A model generated the notes under the pieces. The model was given only the letters and a program-made list of their open reading frames with translations, ran no database searches and was not told the origin of the DNA. The translations under genes were made by a program, and so were the position numbers. From an uncultured Clostridia bacterium (GTDB lineage: Bacteria > Bacillota > Clostridia > Oscillospirales > Acutalibacteraceae), in the NCBI GenBank assembly GCA_947302895.1, contig CAMYWU010000056.1, forward strand, positions 1 to 8,335: a stretch of 8,335 bases of DNA. The letters run 5' to 3'. Shown here in pieces: positions 1 to 6,902 of the stretch (the first letter of the stretch is position 1; every line of letters begins with the position of its first letter).

Positions 1-31
1 GATATTTTGGAATTCAGAAAGTAGTTTGATT

Positions 32-829
32 ATGGAAAGAAAAAGAATTAAGGTGTTTCCTATGACGATATTGAGAATAATTATTATTCTGCTCGGACTC
101 TATATTATAAGGCTCTATATCCCTCCGCTTGTTTCCCTTGGAGTTATCAATTTCGGAAACGCTTTCGGGATGCTTGCAGGTGCAGCAATAGCGGCTTTTG
201 GAATTGTTTTACCGAAAATAACAGAATTTGTTAAACTGCAGATTGATATTGGAAATAAAAAGGCAACTGTTGCGGTTATCAGTATTCTTTGTGCGCTTGC
301 TTTTGCTTTTTTAACCGCTTTTTTTGCAACCCTCGGCGGTGTTGTTTCTGCATCTCATCATACAGCAACAAACCAGTCAACCGTTATTGTTCTTGGCTGT
401 CAGATAAGGGGAAGCGTTCCCTCAATGTCTCTTAATCAGAGATGTATGGCAGCTGTTAAATATATGAAAGAAAACCCCGATGCAGTTGCAATTGCTTCGG
501 GCGGTCAGGGGAACGATGAGGATTTGAGCGAGGGACAGTGCATCTTTAATATTATGACAGAAAACGGCATTGCTCCCGAGAGAATATTCATTGAAGATAA
601 ATCAACAAGCACAGATGAAAATATTGCTTTTGCAAAGAAAATCATTGACGAAAAAGGTCTTTCAAAAGAGGTTGCCGTTGCAACAAACGAATACCACGAA
701 AGGCGTGCAATAATGATTTGCAAAAAGAACGGCTTAACGGCGTATTCCATACCCGCGCCATCTTCAAAATGGGGCAAGCCAACCTTTTTTACACGTGAGG
801 TTTTTGCAGTTTGGGCGCAGCTATTATAG
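32..829 (+). CDS. Membrane-anchored DUF218/YdcF-family protein
   Basis: Predicted 265-residue membrane protein. Three hydrophobic segments (about residues 12-30, 37-60 and 78-104) precede a DUF218/YdcF-like domain at about 116-262. Family signs are the opening VIVLGCQ strand-turn, the SGGQG turn near 156-160, the STSTDENI segment near 191-198 and TNEYHERRA near 218-226. A lysine-rich stretch between segments 2 and 3 suggests that loop is cytoplasmic, which would place the DUF218 domain outside the cell. Family members such as SanA and YdcF are linked to envelope functions, but the reaction and substrate are unknown. The start is uncertain. The frame is open to the window's left edge, ATG 32 has a weak ribosome site, and ATG 62 has AAGGTG at 50-55 with ideal spacing, giving a 255-residue form. 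It may share a transcript with the lipoprotein gene 76 bases downstream, since no terminator is seen between them. Confidence 0.8.
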   Translation: MERKRIKVFPMTILRIIIILLGLYIIRLYIPPLVSLGVINFGNAFGMLAGAAIAAFGIVLPKITEFVKLQIDIGNKKATVAVISILCALAFAFLTAFFATLGGVVSASHHTATNQSTVIVLGCQIRGSVPSMSLNQRCMAAVKYMKENPDAVAIASGGQGNDEDLSEGQCIFNIMTENGIAPERIFIEDKSTSTDENIAFAKKIIDEKGLSKEVAVATNEYHERRAIMICKKNGLTAYSIPAPSSKWGKPTFFTREVFAVWAQLL

Positions 830-860
830 TTTCAAGTTGCGAGTTTCAAGTTGCAAGTTC
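828..860. repeat. Short tandem direct repeat in the intergenic gap
   Basis: The 13-mer AGTTTCAAGTTGC occurs at 828-840 and again at 842-854, one base apart, followed by a partial third copy (AAGTTC, 855-860). The first copy overlaps the stop codon of the DUF218 gene. The next bases (about 861-886) are more GC-rich than the surroundings and contain GGC-TAC-GCC, a tiny hairpin. The block looks like a fragment of an interspersed intergenic repeat. No ends or target duplications could be defined. Confidence 0.5.
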
Positions 861-905
861 ACGGTTACTCGGCTACGCCTCGGACAATAATAAAGAGGTG
901 ATTAT

Positions 906-1850
906 ATGAAAAAAATAATATATGTTTTTTTAGCTTTTGCTTTGGTTTTTAGTCTTTTCGGATGCAGCGATGATTCTTTAATTAAACATAATAAACGTCC
1001 TGAAGCGCTTGCAGAAATAAAAAAAGATTTAAATGTTGAGGTTACAAACGATAATTATAATAGCGAAATATATCTTACTAAGGATAAGTTTATATTTGTG
1101 AGTAAGGATAATAGCAGCAGCTTCGGCAGCTTATCAACACCTTATTTCTACGACTTAAAAACAAATAATATAAGCAGGCTCTTTGATTTCGATTGCGGGG
1201 ATTTTACTATTCTGATGGCAACAGAAAGCAAGCTTTATATCGAAGCATATACTTATACCGAGAATAATGAGTCAAATTGGGGCTATTGCCTTATCGAATA
1301 TGATTTGGAAAGCTCAAAAACAAGAAAAATATATGAAACGCCTAATACGGTTTACTGGATTTCTTCCGCCATTATTGGCGATACCTTGGTTTACTGTGCA
1401 TCCAGCGGCAATCAGGATTTGCTGGATGATGAAAGCAATATGCCCCATGAAATTCATGCAATTAAGAACGGCAAAGATTCTGTAATCAAAAAAGATATAA
1501 TTGCTGAATACGCTAATATAGAATCTGTGAACGGTAAAAACTATCTTGAGCTCAGCGATAAAATGGACGAAAGAGAGCTGTATGAAATAAAAGAGGACCT
1601 TTCGATAGAAAGGTCCGATGAAGAGATTGATTTTGAAACGGAAGAATACACTGCATCTGAACAGGAGAAAATTGATAAATATTTTATAGACGGAAAATTC
1701 GGAGATTGGTATATAGTTAACGATGGCGAAAAAAATAAAAAAGAATTTGATAACGGATATGATTACAGCATAAATTATTATCTATATAATACAAAAACCA
1801 ACGAAGCCACAAAGCTGACAACTGCATACTTTACTTCTTATTATGTTTAA
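906..1850 (+). CDS. Secreted lipoprotein of unknown function
   Basis: A 314-residue protein with a lipoprotein signal: two lysines after Met1, a hydrophobic stretch at 4-18, and lipobox LFGC with the lipidated cysteine at residue 20. It would be anchored to the outer face of the membrane. The mature part has repeated strand-like segments ending in short 'LY/FYDLKTN' or 'IEYDLESSKT' turns (near residues 80, 130 and 295), which resemble blades of a beta-propeller of the DUF5050/TolB-like kind. No catalytic motif is visible and the family was not identified. The chain ends soon after one such strand, so the propeller may be incomplete or close unusually. AGAGGTG at 894-900 gives a good ribosome site five bases before the ATG. 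No promoter was evident directly upstream, so co-transcription with the DUF218 gene is likely. Confidence 0.75.
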   Translation: MKKIIYVFLAFALVFSLFGCSDDSLIKHNKRPEALAEIKKDLNVEVTNDNYNSEIYLTKDKFIFVSKDNSSSFGSLSTPYFYDLKTNNISRLFDFDCGDFTILMATESKLYIEAYTYTENNESNWGYCLIEYDLESSKTRKIYETPNTVYWISSAIIGDTLVYCASSGNQDLLDDESNMPHEIHAIKNGKDSVIKKDIIAEYANIESVNGKNYLELSDKMDERELYEIKEDLSIERSDEEIDFETEEYTASEQEKIDKYFIDGKFGDWYIVNDGEKNKKEFDNGYDYSINYYLYNTKTNEATKLTTAYFTSYYV

Positions 1851-1852
1851 AT

Positions 1853-1883
1853 AACAAAGGCTCGGTTTATCCGAGCCTTTGTT
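1853..1883. terminator. Bidirectional intrinsic terminator
   Basis: A perfect 13-base-pair stem (1853-1865 with 1871-1883) encloses a 5-base loop (TTTAT). It is followed by T-rich sequence on the + strand and by ATTTAAA on the - strand. It lies between the convergent lipoprotein and mtaD genes and overlaps the first base of the mtaD stop codon, so it can serve both. Confidence 0.9.
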
Positions 1884-3130
1884 TATTTGATTCTGTCAAT
1901 AACATTTTGTGCGTTTTTGTAAATCTCATCAATATCGACGTTAAGAAATTTGCCGTTTTTATAAAGAATTTTGCCGTTTATCATAGTCATTTTAACATTC
2001 TCTTTTGAGCCTGAATAAACAAGGTTTTTAAGAATGTTATTAATCGGCTGCATATTCGGGCGGTGAAGGTCGATAACGATTAAGTCAGCCTTTTTGCCGA
2101 TATCAATAACATCGCAGTCATCAAGTCCCATACAGTGCGCCGAACCGATGGTTGCGGCTTTGAAAATTTCGATGGGGTCGGTTGAAGCGGCGTTTTTATC
2201 GTTGAGCTTCTGCATTGCTTCAATAAGGAACATTTCTCGGAACATATCAAGCGCATTATTGGAGCTTGGTCCGTCCGTTCCAACTGCAAGGTTTATGCCC
2301 TTATCAAGCATTTTTGAAACAGGAGCAATTCCGCTTGCAAGCTTAGCATTTGAGCCTGCATTTATAACTGCCCAGACGCCACGCTTTTTATAAATTTCAA
2401 GGTCTTCATCATCAACCCAAACGCTGTGGAAGCCTGCGCCGCCGTAGTTGAAGAGTCCGAGCTCATCAAAGAGCTTGGTTGGTGATTTGCCGTATCTTTC
2501 CTTACATCCGTCAACCTCAGATTTTGTTTCGCTTGAGTGAACATAAACGGGAGCCTTGTATTTTTCCGCAAGCGCTGCAATGCCCTGCATAATCTCCTTT
2601 GAGGTGGTGTATTCAGCATGGAAGCCGAGCTTATAAGAAACAAGCTCATCATAGTTGTTATATTTTTTATAAAAATCCTCGAGTATTTCAACGCTTTCCT
2701 TGAAATTGTTAACCGCACAGCACATAACTGTTCTGAAACCGAAATCAACACTTGCCTTTGCCATTGCCTCGGGGAAGTAATACATATCAAAGCAGGCGGA
2801 AATTCCGCTTGTTAAGTATTCAAGAAAAGCAAGTGCCGATAAATCATAAATATCCTGAGCTTCAAGCTTTGCTTCAAGCGGAAAGATTTTTTCGCCCAGC
2901 CATTTATCGAGCGGCAAATCATCTGCAAACGAGCGGGCAAAGGTCATTGCGCTGTGGGTATGAGCGTTTTTGAAAGAGGGCATTAATAAATTGCCTTTTA
3001 AGTCATAAATCTCATCAGCTTCTTTGCTGCAATTTCCGATAGCAACAATTTTATTTCCTTCAACAAAAACATCGGTCTTTACAATTTCAAAATCCTTGTT
3101 TAAAACAAGACCGTTTGTAAATTTAATCAT
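1883..3130 (-). CDS. mtaD: 5-methylthioadenosine/S-adenosylhomocysteine deaminase
   Basis: A 415-residue amidohydrolase of the MtaD/TrzA type, which deaminates 5'-methylthioadenosine to methylthioinosine and often S-adenosylhomocysteine to S-inosylhomocysteine. Metal ligands fit the family: HTH at 57-59, H198 in VHSSET and D286 in [10 protein letters not shown]201 and H235 match the substrate and catalytic residues. The [10 protein letters not shown] segment (69-78) and [10 protein letters not shown] (261-270) are MtaD hallmarks. Local departures include HAEYT where HAPYT is usual and FHSVW where relatives have HCVH. The ATG at 3130 is chosen because it gives the usual MIKFTNG N-terminus and overlaps the mtnA stop by eight bases (ATGATTAA). 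A TTG at 3142 is an in-frame alternative but sits too close to the GGAAGG ribosome site. It is the last gene of the operon and ends in the 1853-1883 terminator. Confidence 0.9.
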   Translation of the reverse strand: MIKFTNGLVLNKDFEIVKTDVFVEGNKIVAIGNCSKEADEIYDLKGNLLMPSFKNAHTHSAMTFARSFADDLPLDKWLGEKIFPLEAKLEAQDIYDLSALAFLEYLTSGISACFDMYYFPEAMAKASVDFGFRTVMCCAVNNFKESVEILEDFYKKYNNYDELVSYKLGFHAEYTTSKEIMQGIAALAEKYKAPVYVHSSETKSEVDGCKERYGKSPTKLFDELGLFNYGGAGFHSVWVDDEDLEIYKKRGVWAVINAGSNAKLASGIAPVSKMLDKGINLAVGTDGPSSNNALDMFREMFLIEAMQKLNDKNAASTDPIEIFKAATIGSAHCMGLDDCDVIDIGKKADLIVIDLHRPNMQPINNILKNLVYSGSKENVKMTMINGKILYKNGKFLNVDIDEIYKNAQNVIDRIK

Positions 3131-4094
3131 AGAGCTTTTCAAGTCCTTCCTTTAGCGGTTGCTTAATTATACCTTTTTCGGTTATTATCGCCGTTATTAG
3201 TTCATTATCCGTAACGTCAAACGCAGGATTAAAGCATTTTGTTTCATTGAGAGCAGTTGGCTTTTCAAAGAATAAACTTTTAATTTCATCCCCATTGCGC
3301 TCCTCAATTATAATATCCTCTCCGCTCTTGCAGTTAAAATCAATTGTCGAATAAGGAGCAAGAACATAGAAGGGAATACCATAGTGTTTTGCAAGAATTG
3401 CCGCGCCGCTTGTTCCGATTTTGTTTGCCGTATCGCCGTTTGCAGCAATTCTGTCCGCACCGACTAAAACAGCGTTGATTTTGCCCTGCTTCATAACAAG
3501 GCTTGCCATATTATCGCAAATAAGCGTAACATCTATTCCTGCCTTTTCAAGCTCATAAGAGGTTAATCTTGCGCCCTGGAGCAGAGGACGTGTTTCATCT
3601 GTGAAAACCTTGAAATTATATCCTTTTTCCTTGCCGAGAAGCAATGGTCCGAGACCGGTTCCATACTGTGAGGTTGCAAGAGCGCCTGCGTTGCAATGCG
3701 TTAAAATACCGTCGCCGTTATGAAGCAAGGATAAGCCATATTCGCTTATTTTTTTACACATTTCTTTGTCTTCATTATGTATCGCAATTGCTTCAACAAT
3801 AAGGTTTTTGCCCTGTTTATACGCATCAAGCATTCTTGCCGTTGCCCACGAGAGATTAACGGCGGTCGGGCGTGCCGAATCAAGATATGCTTTGAGCTCT
3901 TTTATATCTCCTTCAACCAAAGCCATTGCATAAGCGGCGAAAATTCCTATTGCAGGAGCGCCCCGAACCTGGAGGGTTTTAATTGCATAAAAATAATCCT
4001 CTTTGGTTTTTGGAGTTATATACTTTTCTTCATTTGGCAAAAGCGTCTGGTCGAGCAGATAAAGTGTGCCGTTTTCAAACTTAATGTTTTCCAT
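3123..4094 (-). CDS. mtnA: S-methyl-5-thioribose-1-phosphate isomerase
   Basis: A 323-residue MtnA, the usual family length. It converts the aldose 5-methylthioribose-1-phosphate to the ketose methylthioribulose-1-phosphate in the cytoplasm and is related to the eIF2B alpha/beta/delta subunits. Signatures are RGAPAIG at 44-50, THCNAG at 132-137 with the catalytic cysteine C134, [13 protein letters not shown] at 166-178, and [11 protein letters not shown] at 211-221 with the catalytic aspartate D214. The NKIGTSG stretch (224-230) is also conserved. The ATG shares one base with the phosphorylase stop (TAATG) and no strong ribosome site precedes it, so translation is probably coupled to the upstream gene. 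MtnA is also known to accept 5-deoxyribose-1-phosphate in some organisms. None of the later methionine-salvage genes (mtnB, mtnD or a methylthioribulose-phosphate aldolase) is in this window. Confidence 0.95.
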   Translation of the reverse strand: MENIKFENGTLYLLDQTLLPNEEKYITPKTKEDYFYAIKTLQVRGAPAIGIFAAYAMALVEGDIKELKAYLDSARPTAVNLSWATARMLDAYKQGKNLIVEAIAIHNEDKEMCKKISEYGLSLLHNGDGILTHCNAGALATSQYGTGLGPLLLGKEKGYNFKVFTDETRPLLQGARLTSYELEKAGIDVTLICDNMASLVMKQGKINAVLVGADRIAANGDTANKIGTSGAAILAKHYGIPFYVLAPYSTIDFNCKSGEDIIIEERNGDEIKSLFFEKPTALNETKCFNPAFDVTDNELITAIITEKGIIKQPLKEGLEKLYD

Positions 4095-4903
4095 TATATT
4101 GCTTTAACTATTTCCTTTATCAATTTTTCAAATTTTGGAGCAACGAATGAGGCGGTTTCTTCAACCTCTTCGCCTGTAAGCGGTTTGTCAAGAATACCGC
4201 AGGCGTAGTTTGTAATAAGGCTGATTCCGCAAACCTTAAATCCGCAGTGAACGGCGGCAATAGTTTCAATAACTGTGCTCATTCCGACTGCGTCAGCGCC
4301 CAATGTGCTGAGCATTTTAATCTCAGCAGGTGTTTCAAATTGAGGACCTTTCAGCTGAACATATACTCCGCTTTTCAACTCAATATTGCTGTTGTTAGCA
4401 GCTGTTTTTATTGCTGCTTTTAATCCCTTATTGTATGCATTGCTCATATCTGGGAAACGAGTTCCCAAAAAGTCGAGGTTTTTTCCGACAAGAGGTGATG
4501 AAACAAAACAGGAGATATGGTCGTCAATGAGCATAAAATCGCCGGGCTTGAAATCCTTGTTAATTCCGCCTGCTGCATTTGTTAATATGAGCTTATCCGC
4601 TCCCATTAAGCGCATAAGCCTTATCGGATTTGCAATCTGTTTTGACGAATAGCCTGCGTAAAGATGAACTCTGCCCTGCATTAAAACAACTGTTTTGTCT
4701 TGAAGTTCACCGAAAACAAAACGTCCCTTGTGCGAGGGCGCTGTTGAAACGGGTAAGCCTTCAATTTCGCTGTATTCAATTATTGCTTTAACATCAATTT
4801 TATCTGCAAGCGCTCCGAGTCCCGAGCCAAGAACAATTGCAATCTCGGGAACAAAATCGGTTATACTTCTTATGTATTCAAGCTGTTTTTTTAGCATTCT
4901 CAT
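4094..4903 (-). CDS. Purine nucleoside phosphorylase (possible methylthioinosine phosphorylase)
   Basis: A 269-residue trimeric-type PNP/MTAP family enzyme (PunA-like). It cleaves a purine nucleoside with phosphate to free base and ribose-1-phosphate. Visible motifs are GSGLG 26-30 and SHKGRF 57-62 (phosphate site), GRVHLYAG 77-84, TNAAGGIN 108-115, GPQFETPAE 186-194 with the base-contacting E190, GMST 207-210, and LITN with N232. Asn at 232 marks 6-oxopurine (inosine/guanosine type) specificity, whereas MTA phosphorylases have Asp. The position that binds the 5'-hydroxyl, His in LSHEEV of ordinary PNPs, reads LTGEEV here (G244). With mtaD and mtnA behind it, methylthioinosine is a plausible substrate. 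ATG 4903 is preceded by TTAGGT at good spacing. ATG 4897 is nearly as good, and the in-frame TTG at 4948 has no ribosome site. It is the first gene of the operon. Confidence 0.88.
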   Translation of the reverse strand: MRMLKKQLEYIRSITDFVPEIAIVLGSGLGALADKIDVKAIIEYSEIEGLPVSTAPSHKGRFVFGELQDKTVVLMQGRVHLYAGYSSKQIANPIRLMRLMGADKLILTNAAGGINKDFKPGDFMLIDDHISCFVSSPLVGKNLDFLGTRFPDMSNAYNKGLKAAIKTAANNSNIELKSGVYVQLKGPQFETPAEIKMLSTLGADAVGMSTVIETIAAVHCGFKVCGISLITNYACGILDKPLTGEEVEETASFVAPKFEKLIKEIVKAI

Positions 4904-4919
4904 CACCAAACCTAATCCT

Positions 4920-4954
4920 GCTTCCTCGTTTAAAAGAAGCTGTCGCAAAGCGAC
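4920..4954 (-). promoter_or_regulatory. Two small hairpins in the phosphorylase leader
   Basis: The predicted transcript begins near 4974, leaving a leader of about 70 bases. It holds two tandem stems: 4942-4946 with 4950-4954 (GTCGC/GCGAC, 3-base loop) and 4920-4924 with 4936-4940 (GCTTC/GAAGC, 11-base loop). No known riboswitch consensus was recognised. They may be a small cis-regulatory element or chance folds. Confidence 0.3.
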
Positions 4955-4980
4955 TGAGGATAACTTTTAAATCACCTTTA

Positions 4981-5009
4981 ATTATAGATAATCAAATCAA
5001 ATAAATCAA
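4981..5009 (-). promoter_or_regulatory. Promoter of the PNP-mtnA-mtaD operon
   Basis: On the - strand the -35 is TTGATT (5004-5009) and the -10 is a perfect TATAAT (4981-4986), separated by 17 bases. Transcription would start near 4974 and run into the phosphorylase. This is a housekeeping-sigma pattern. It faces the BMP gene promoter. Confidence 0.65.
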
Positions 5010-5027
5010 TTATTTTTTATTATCTAT
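4984..5027. promoter_or_regulatory. Inverted repeat between divergent promoters (possible operator)
   Basis: ATAGATAAT (4984-4992) and ATTATCTAT (5019-5027) are perfect 9-base inverted arms, 35 bases centre to centre. The left arm overlaps the -10 of the operon promoter and the right arm touches the -35 of the BMP promoter. The region is very AT-rich, so chance is a real alternative. Confidence 0.3.
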
Positions 5028-5055
5028 TGAAATATTTAGCGCTATTTGCTATTAT
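5027..5055 (+). promoter_or_regulatory. Promoter of the BMP lipoprotein gene
   Basis: The -35 is TTGAAA (5027-5032) and the -10 is TATTAT (5050-5055), with a 17-base spacer and a start near 5062. The 8-base palindrome TAGCGCTA (5037-5044) sits inside the spacer. The gene's GGAGGAG ribosome site at 5079-5085 follows, seven bases or fewer from the ATG. Confidence 0.55.
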
Positions 5056-5090
5056 TTTATTTGTAGTATTCTATTATCGGAGGAGATAAA

Positions 5091-6724
5091 ATGAAGAAAA
5101 TAACTTCAGTAATTCTCGCATTGATTATGATAATCGGCTGTATCAGCCTTGTTGGCTGTTCAAAGAAGGATAAGGGCGATTATAATCTTGTTTTGATTAC
5201 GGATGGCGGCGCTATTAATGACGGCGCAGAAAATGAAAGCGCTTGGAATGGTGTTAAGTCATACGGCGATGAAAACTTTATGACCTACCGTTATTATCAG
5301 CCGTCCCTTGATGAAAACGGCAAGCTTACTGTTGATACAATAAGAAAATATATCGAGCTTGCGGTTAATGATAAAGCGAGATTTGTTATTCTTCCCGGTG
5401 AAGCTTTTGCGGTTGGCGCATATGAGCTTGCACGTGAGTTTGAGGATGTAAACTTCATACTTGTTGATGCTTATCCCCATGCTGAAAATGATAATGTGAT
5501 GAGATTCCAGAGCAATGTTATGTGCGTTTCATTTAATGCGCTCCAGGCAGGCTTTCTTGCTGGTTACTGCTCTGTGGCTCTGTTAATGCTGATAAATCGG
5601 CAAACTACGGCGCTGGATTTGCTCAGGGTGCGGCAGTTGCTGCGGATATAAAGAAAACTCCCGTTATTCTTGATTATGCAAATTATGATGCTCAAAACCT
5701 TGATTATGATTACTCATTCACGGTTAAGGCAACATATAAAAAGGTTAGCGATGAAAAGGAAAAAACCTATAAGGTTAATGTTGTCAACGGCTTGGGAAGC
5801 GGTGTTTATACCGACGGTCAGAATGTTGCAATAACTGCAAATCCTCCGGAAAAAGGCAAGGTTTTTGACCACTGGGAAACAAAGAGCGATACCGATGGCG
5901 TTCGAGACAGAAAGGTTAATATTTCATCAAAGAGCAAGGAAACAATGAATCTTCTTGTTGGCGATTGCGATTGCACTATAACAGCTGTTTATGAGGATGC
6001 CAAGGAAGAAGAATCAAAAGAAACAGAAGAAAATCAAAACGCACAGGATAACAGTCTGAAGTTCAACGTTATCGTTGAAAACGGAACAGGAAGCGGCTCT
6101 TATTCCGCAGGTGAAACGGTTAAGATTGTATCCGATGTACCCAAAGACGGATATATGTTTGATAAATGGGTCAGCGTAGATAATAAGGGGCTTAAAACAG
6201 GCGTTTCGATGGAAAACGAATACGACTATGCAACCGAATTTGTGATGGTTGACAGAGTTGCTTCTATCGCTGAAACAATGTATGACAGCGGCGCTCAGGT
6301 TATTTTCGGCGGCGGATGCCCTGTAAGCGATTCTATCTTTACCGCAACTAACAGTTTTGATTATCAGGTATGGGCGTATGGCTCAGGCGTTGACGAGAGC
6401 TCAAAGGGCAACTGCGTTGCTTCGGTAGTAAATGATTACGGCGCAGGCATAAAGCTCGCTCTTTCTGCTTATCAGCCGGGCGGAATAGTTTCCGCAGGCT
6501 GTGAAAACGGATGCATTTATGTAACAGGCAAGAGCCTTGAAGAATCAACAACCGATAAGAAGGGCAATGTTGTTGAAAACAAAGAATACAACGATGAATA
6601 TGCAATGATTTATAATGCGCTTGCTGATGGAAAGCTAAGCCCGATAAATATGCTTCCGGGCGGCGATATTAGTGAAATTGTAAGCTCCGCTTGCTTAACC
6701 ATTAATTATTGGGTTACTGAATAA
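5091..6724 (+). pseudogene. Frameshifted BMP-family (PnrA-like) nucleoside-binding lipoprotein
   Basis: Two reading frames together make one BMP/Med-type ABC substrate-binding lipoprotein. The first (5091-5651) has a signal peptide with lipobox LVGC (Cys23), the N-terminal LVLITDGGAINDGAENES segment and AGFLAGY. It then drifts into unrelated sequence and stops at 5651. The rest lies in the -1 frame, open from 5537: GSVNADKSANYGAGFAQG continues the BMP fold, two inserted InlB-like beta repeats follow (5768-6253), and the C-terminal lobe (SGAQVIFGGG, VWAYGSGVD, SVVNDYGAGIKLAL) runs to 6724. The break maps to 5569-5584. Family members bind purine nucleosides for an ABC transporter, which suits the divergent salvage operon, but no permease or ATPase is adjacent. 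The second frame has no ribosome-site-supported start, so the protein is probably inactive unless the break is a sequencing or assembly error. The good promoter and ribosome site suggest recent loss. Confidence 0.8.
5768..6253 (+). other. Two InlB-like beta-repeat domains inserted in the BMP protein
   Basis: Repeat 1 (5768-5998, about 77 residues) starts YKVNVVNGLGSGVYTDGQ and repeat 2 (6059-6253, about 65 residues) starts KFNVIVENGTGSGSYSAGE. Both share the pattern V-x-NG-x-GSG-x-Y-x-x-G-x-x-V-x-I, then P-x-x-G-x-x-FD-x-W. This resembles the divergent InlB B-repeat (Flg_new_2-like) found in surface proteins. An acidic, glutamate-rich linker of 20 residues (5999-6058) joins them. They sit within the BMP fold, between the AQGAAVAADI helix and the segment leading to SGAQVIF, so they look inserted and not appended. 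Repeat 2 lacks the last strand seen in repeat 1. Confidence 0.65.
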
Positions 6725-6808
6725 AATAAGAAAACTCCTTGCCCAAAGGGAGTTGAATATAGAATTTTAATAGATTTTGAAATGCTATTTTTCGCTATAA
6801 CGGCTTCA

Positions 6809-6844
6809 AAAAACGGGTTAAGGCGTCAGCCTTAACCCGTTTTT
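6809..6844. terminator. Bidirectional intrinsic terminator
   Basis: An 11-base-pair GC-containing stem (6814-6824 with 6829-6839) has a GTCA loop and is extended by AAAAA/TTTTT to 16 pairs (6809-6813 with 6840-6844). It has a T-run on either strand and lies between the convergent BMP and rnhA genes, so it can end both transcripts. Confidence 0.92.
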
Positions 6845-6902
6845 GTTCATTGTTCTATTAAGAATTTCTATTTCAAAATTGATTTGCACCTCAAAAATTC
6901 TG

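Noticed and set aside
2094..2393. Open frames antisense to mtaD, mtnA and the phosphorylase
   Set aside because: They lie opposite well-supported conserved genes, lack ribosome sites and show no recognisable protein features.
3128..3142. TTG start for mtaD at 3142
   Set aside because: The ribosome site would be only about two bases away. The ATG at 3130 gives the usual N-terminus and a typical coupled overlap.
4895..4974. Guanidine-II (mini-ykkC) or purine riboswitch before the phosphorylase
   Set aside because: One loop contains ACGA, but the other loop lacks ACGR, and none of the conserved purine-aptamer segments are present.
5537..5651. Programmed -1 ribosomal frameshifting joining the two BMP frames
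   Set aside because: The required shift is formally -1, but no X-XXY-YYZ slippery heptamer in the correct frame or convincing downstream stem was seen. About ten expected residues are also missing at the junction, which points to a deletion or an error.
5792..6724. Separate gene starting at the TTG at 5792
   Set aside because: There is no ribosome site. The start falls inside a beta repeat, and the same frame is open upstream with BMP-like sequence back to about 5573.
6733..6754. Terminator immediately after the BMP gene
   Set aside because: The 6-base stem AACTCC/GGAGTT is weak and has no T-run on the + strand. The much stronger hairpin at 6809-6844 is the likely terminator.
6774..6879. 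Inverted repeat ATTTTGAAAT / ATTTCAAAAT flanking the terminator, as a mobile-element end
   Set aside because: The arms are only 10 AT-rich bases, the flanking similarities are in the wrong order to extend them, and no target duplication is visible.
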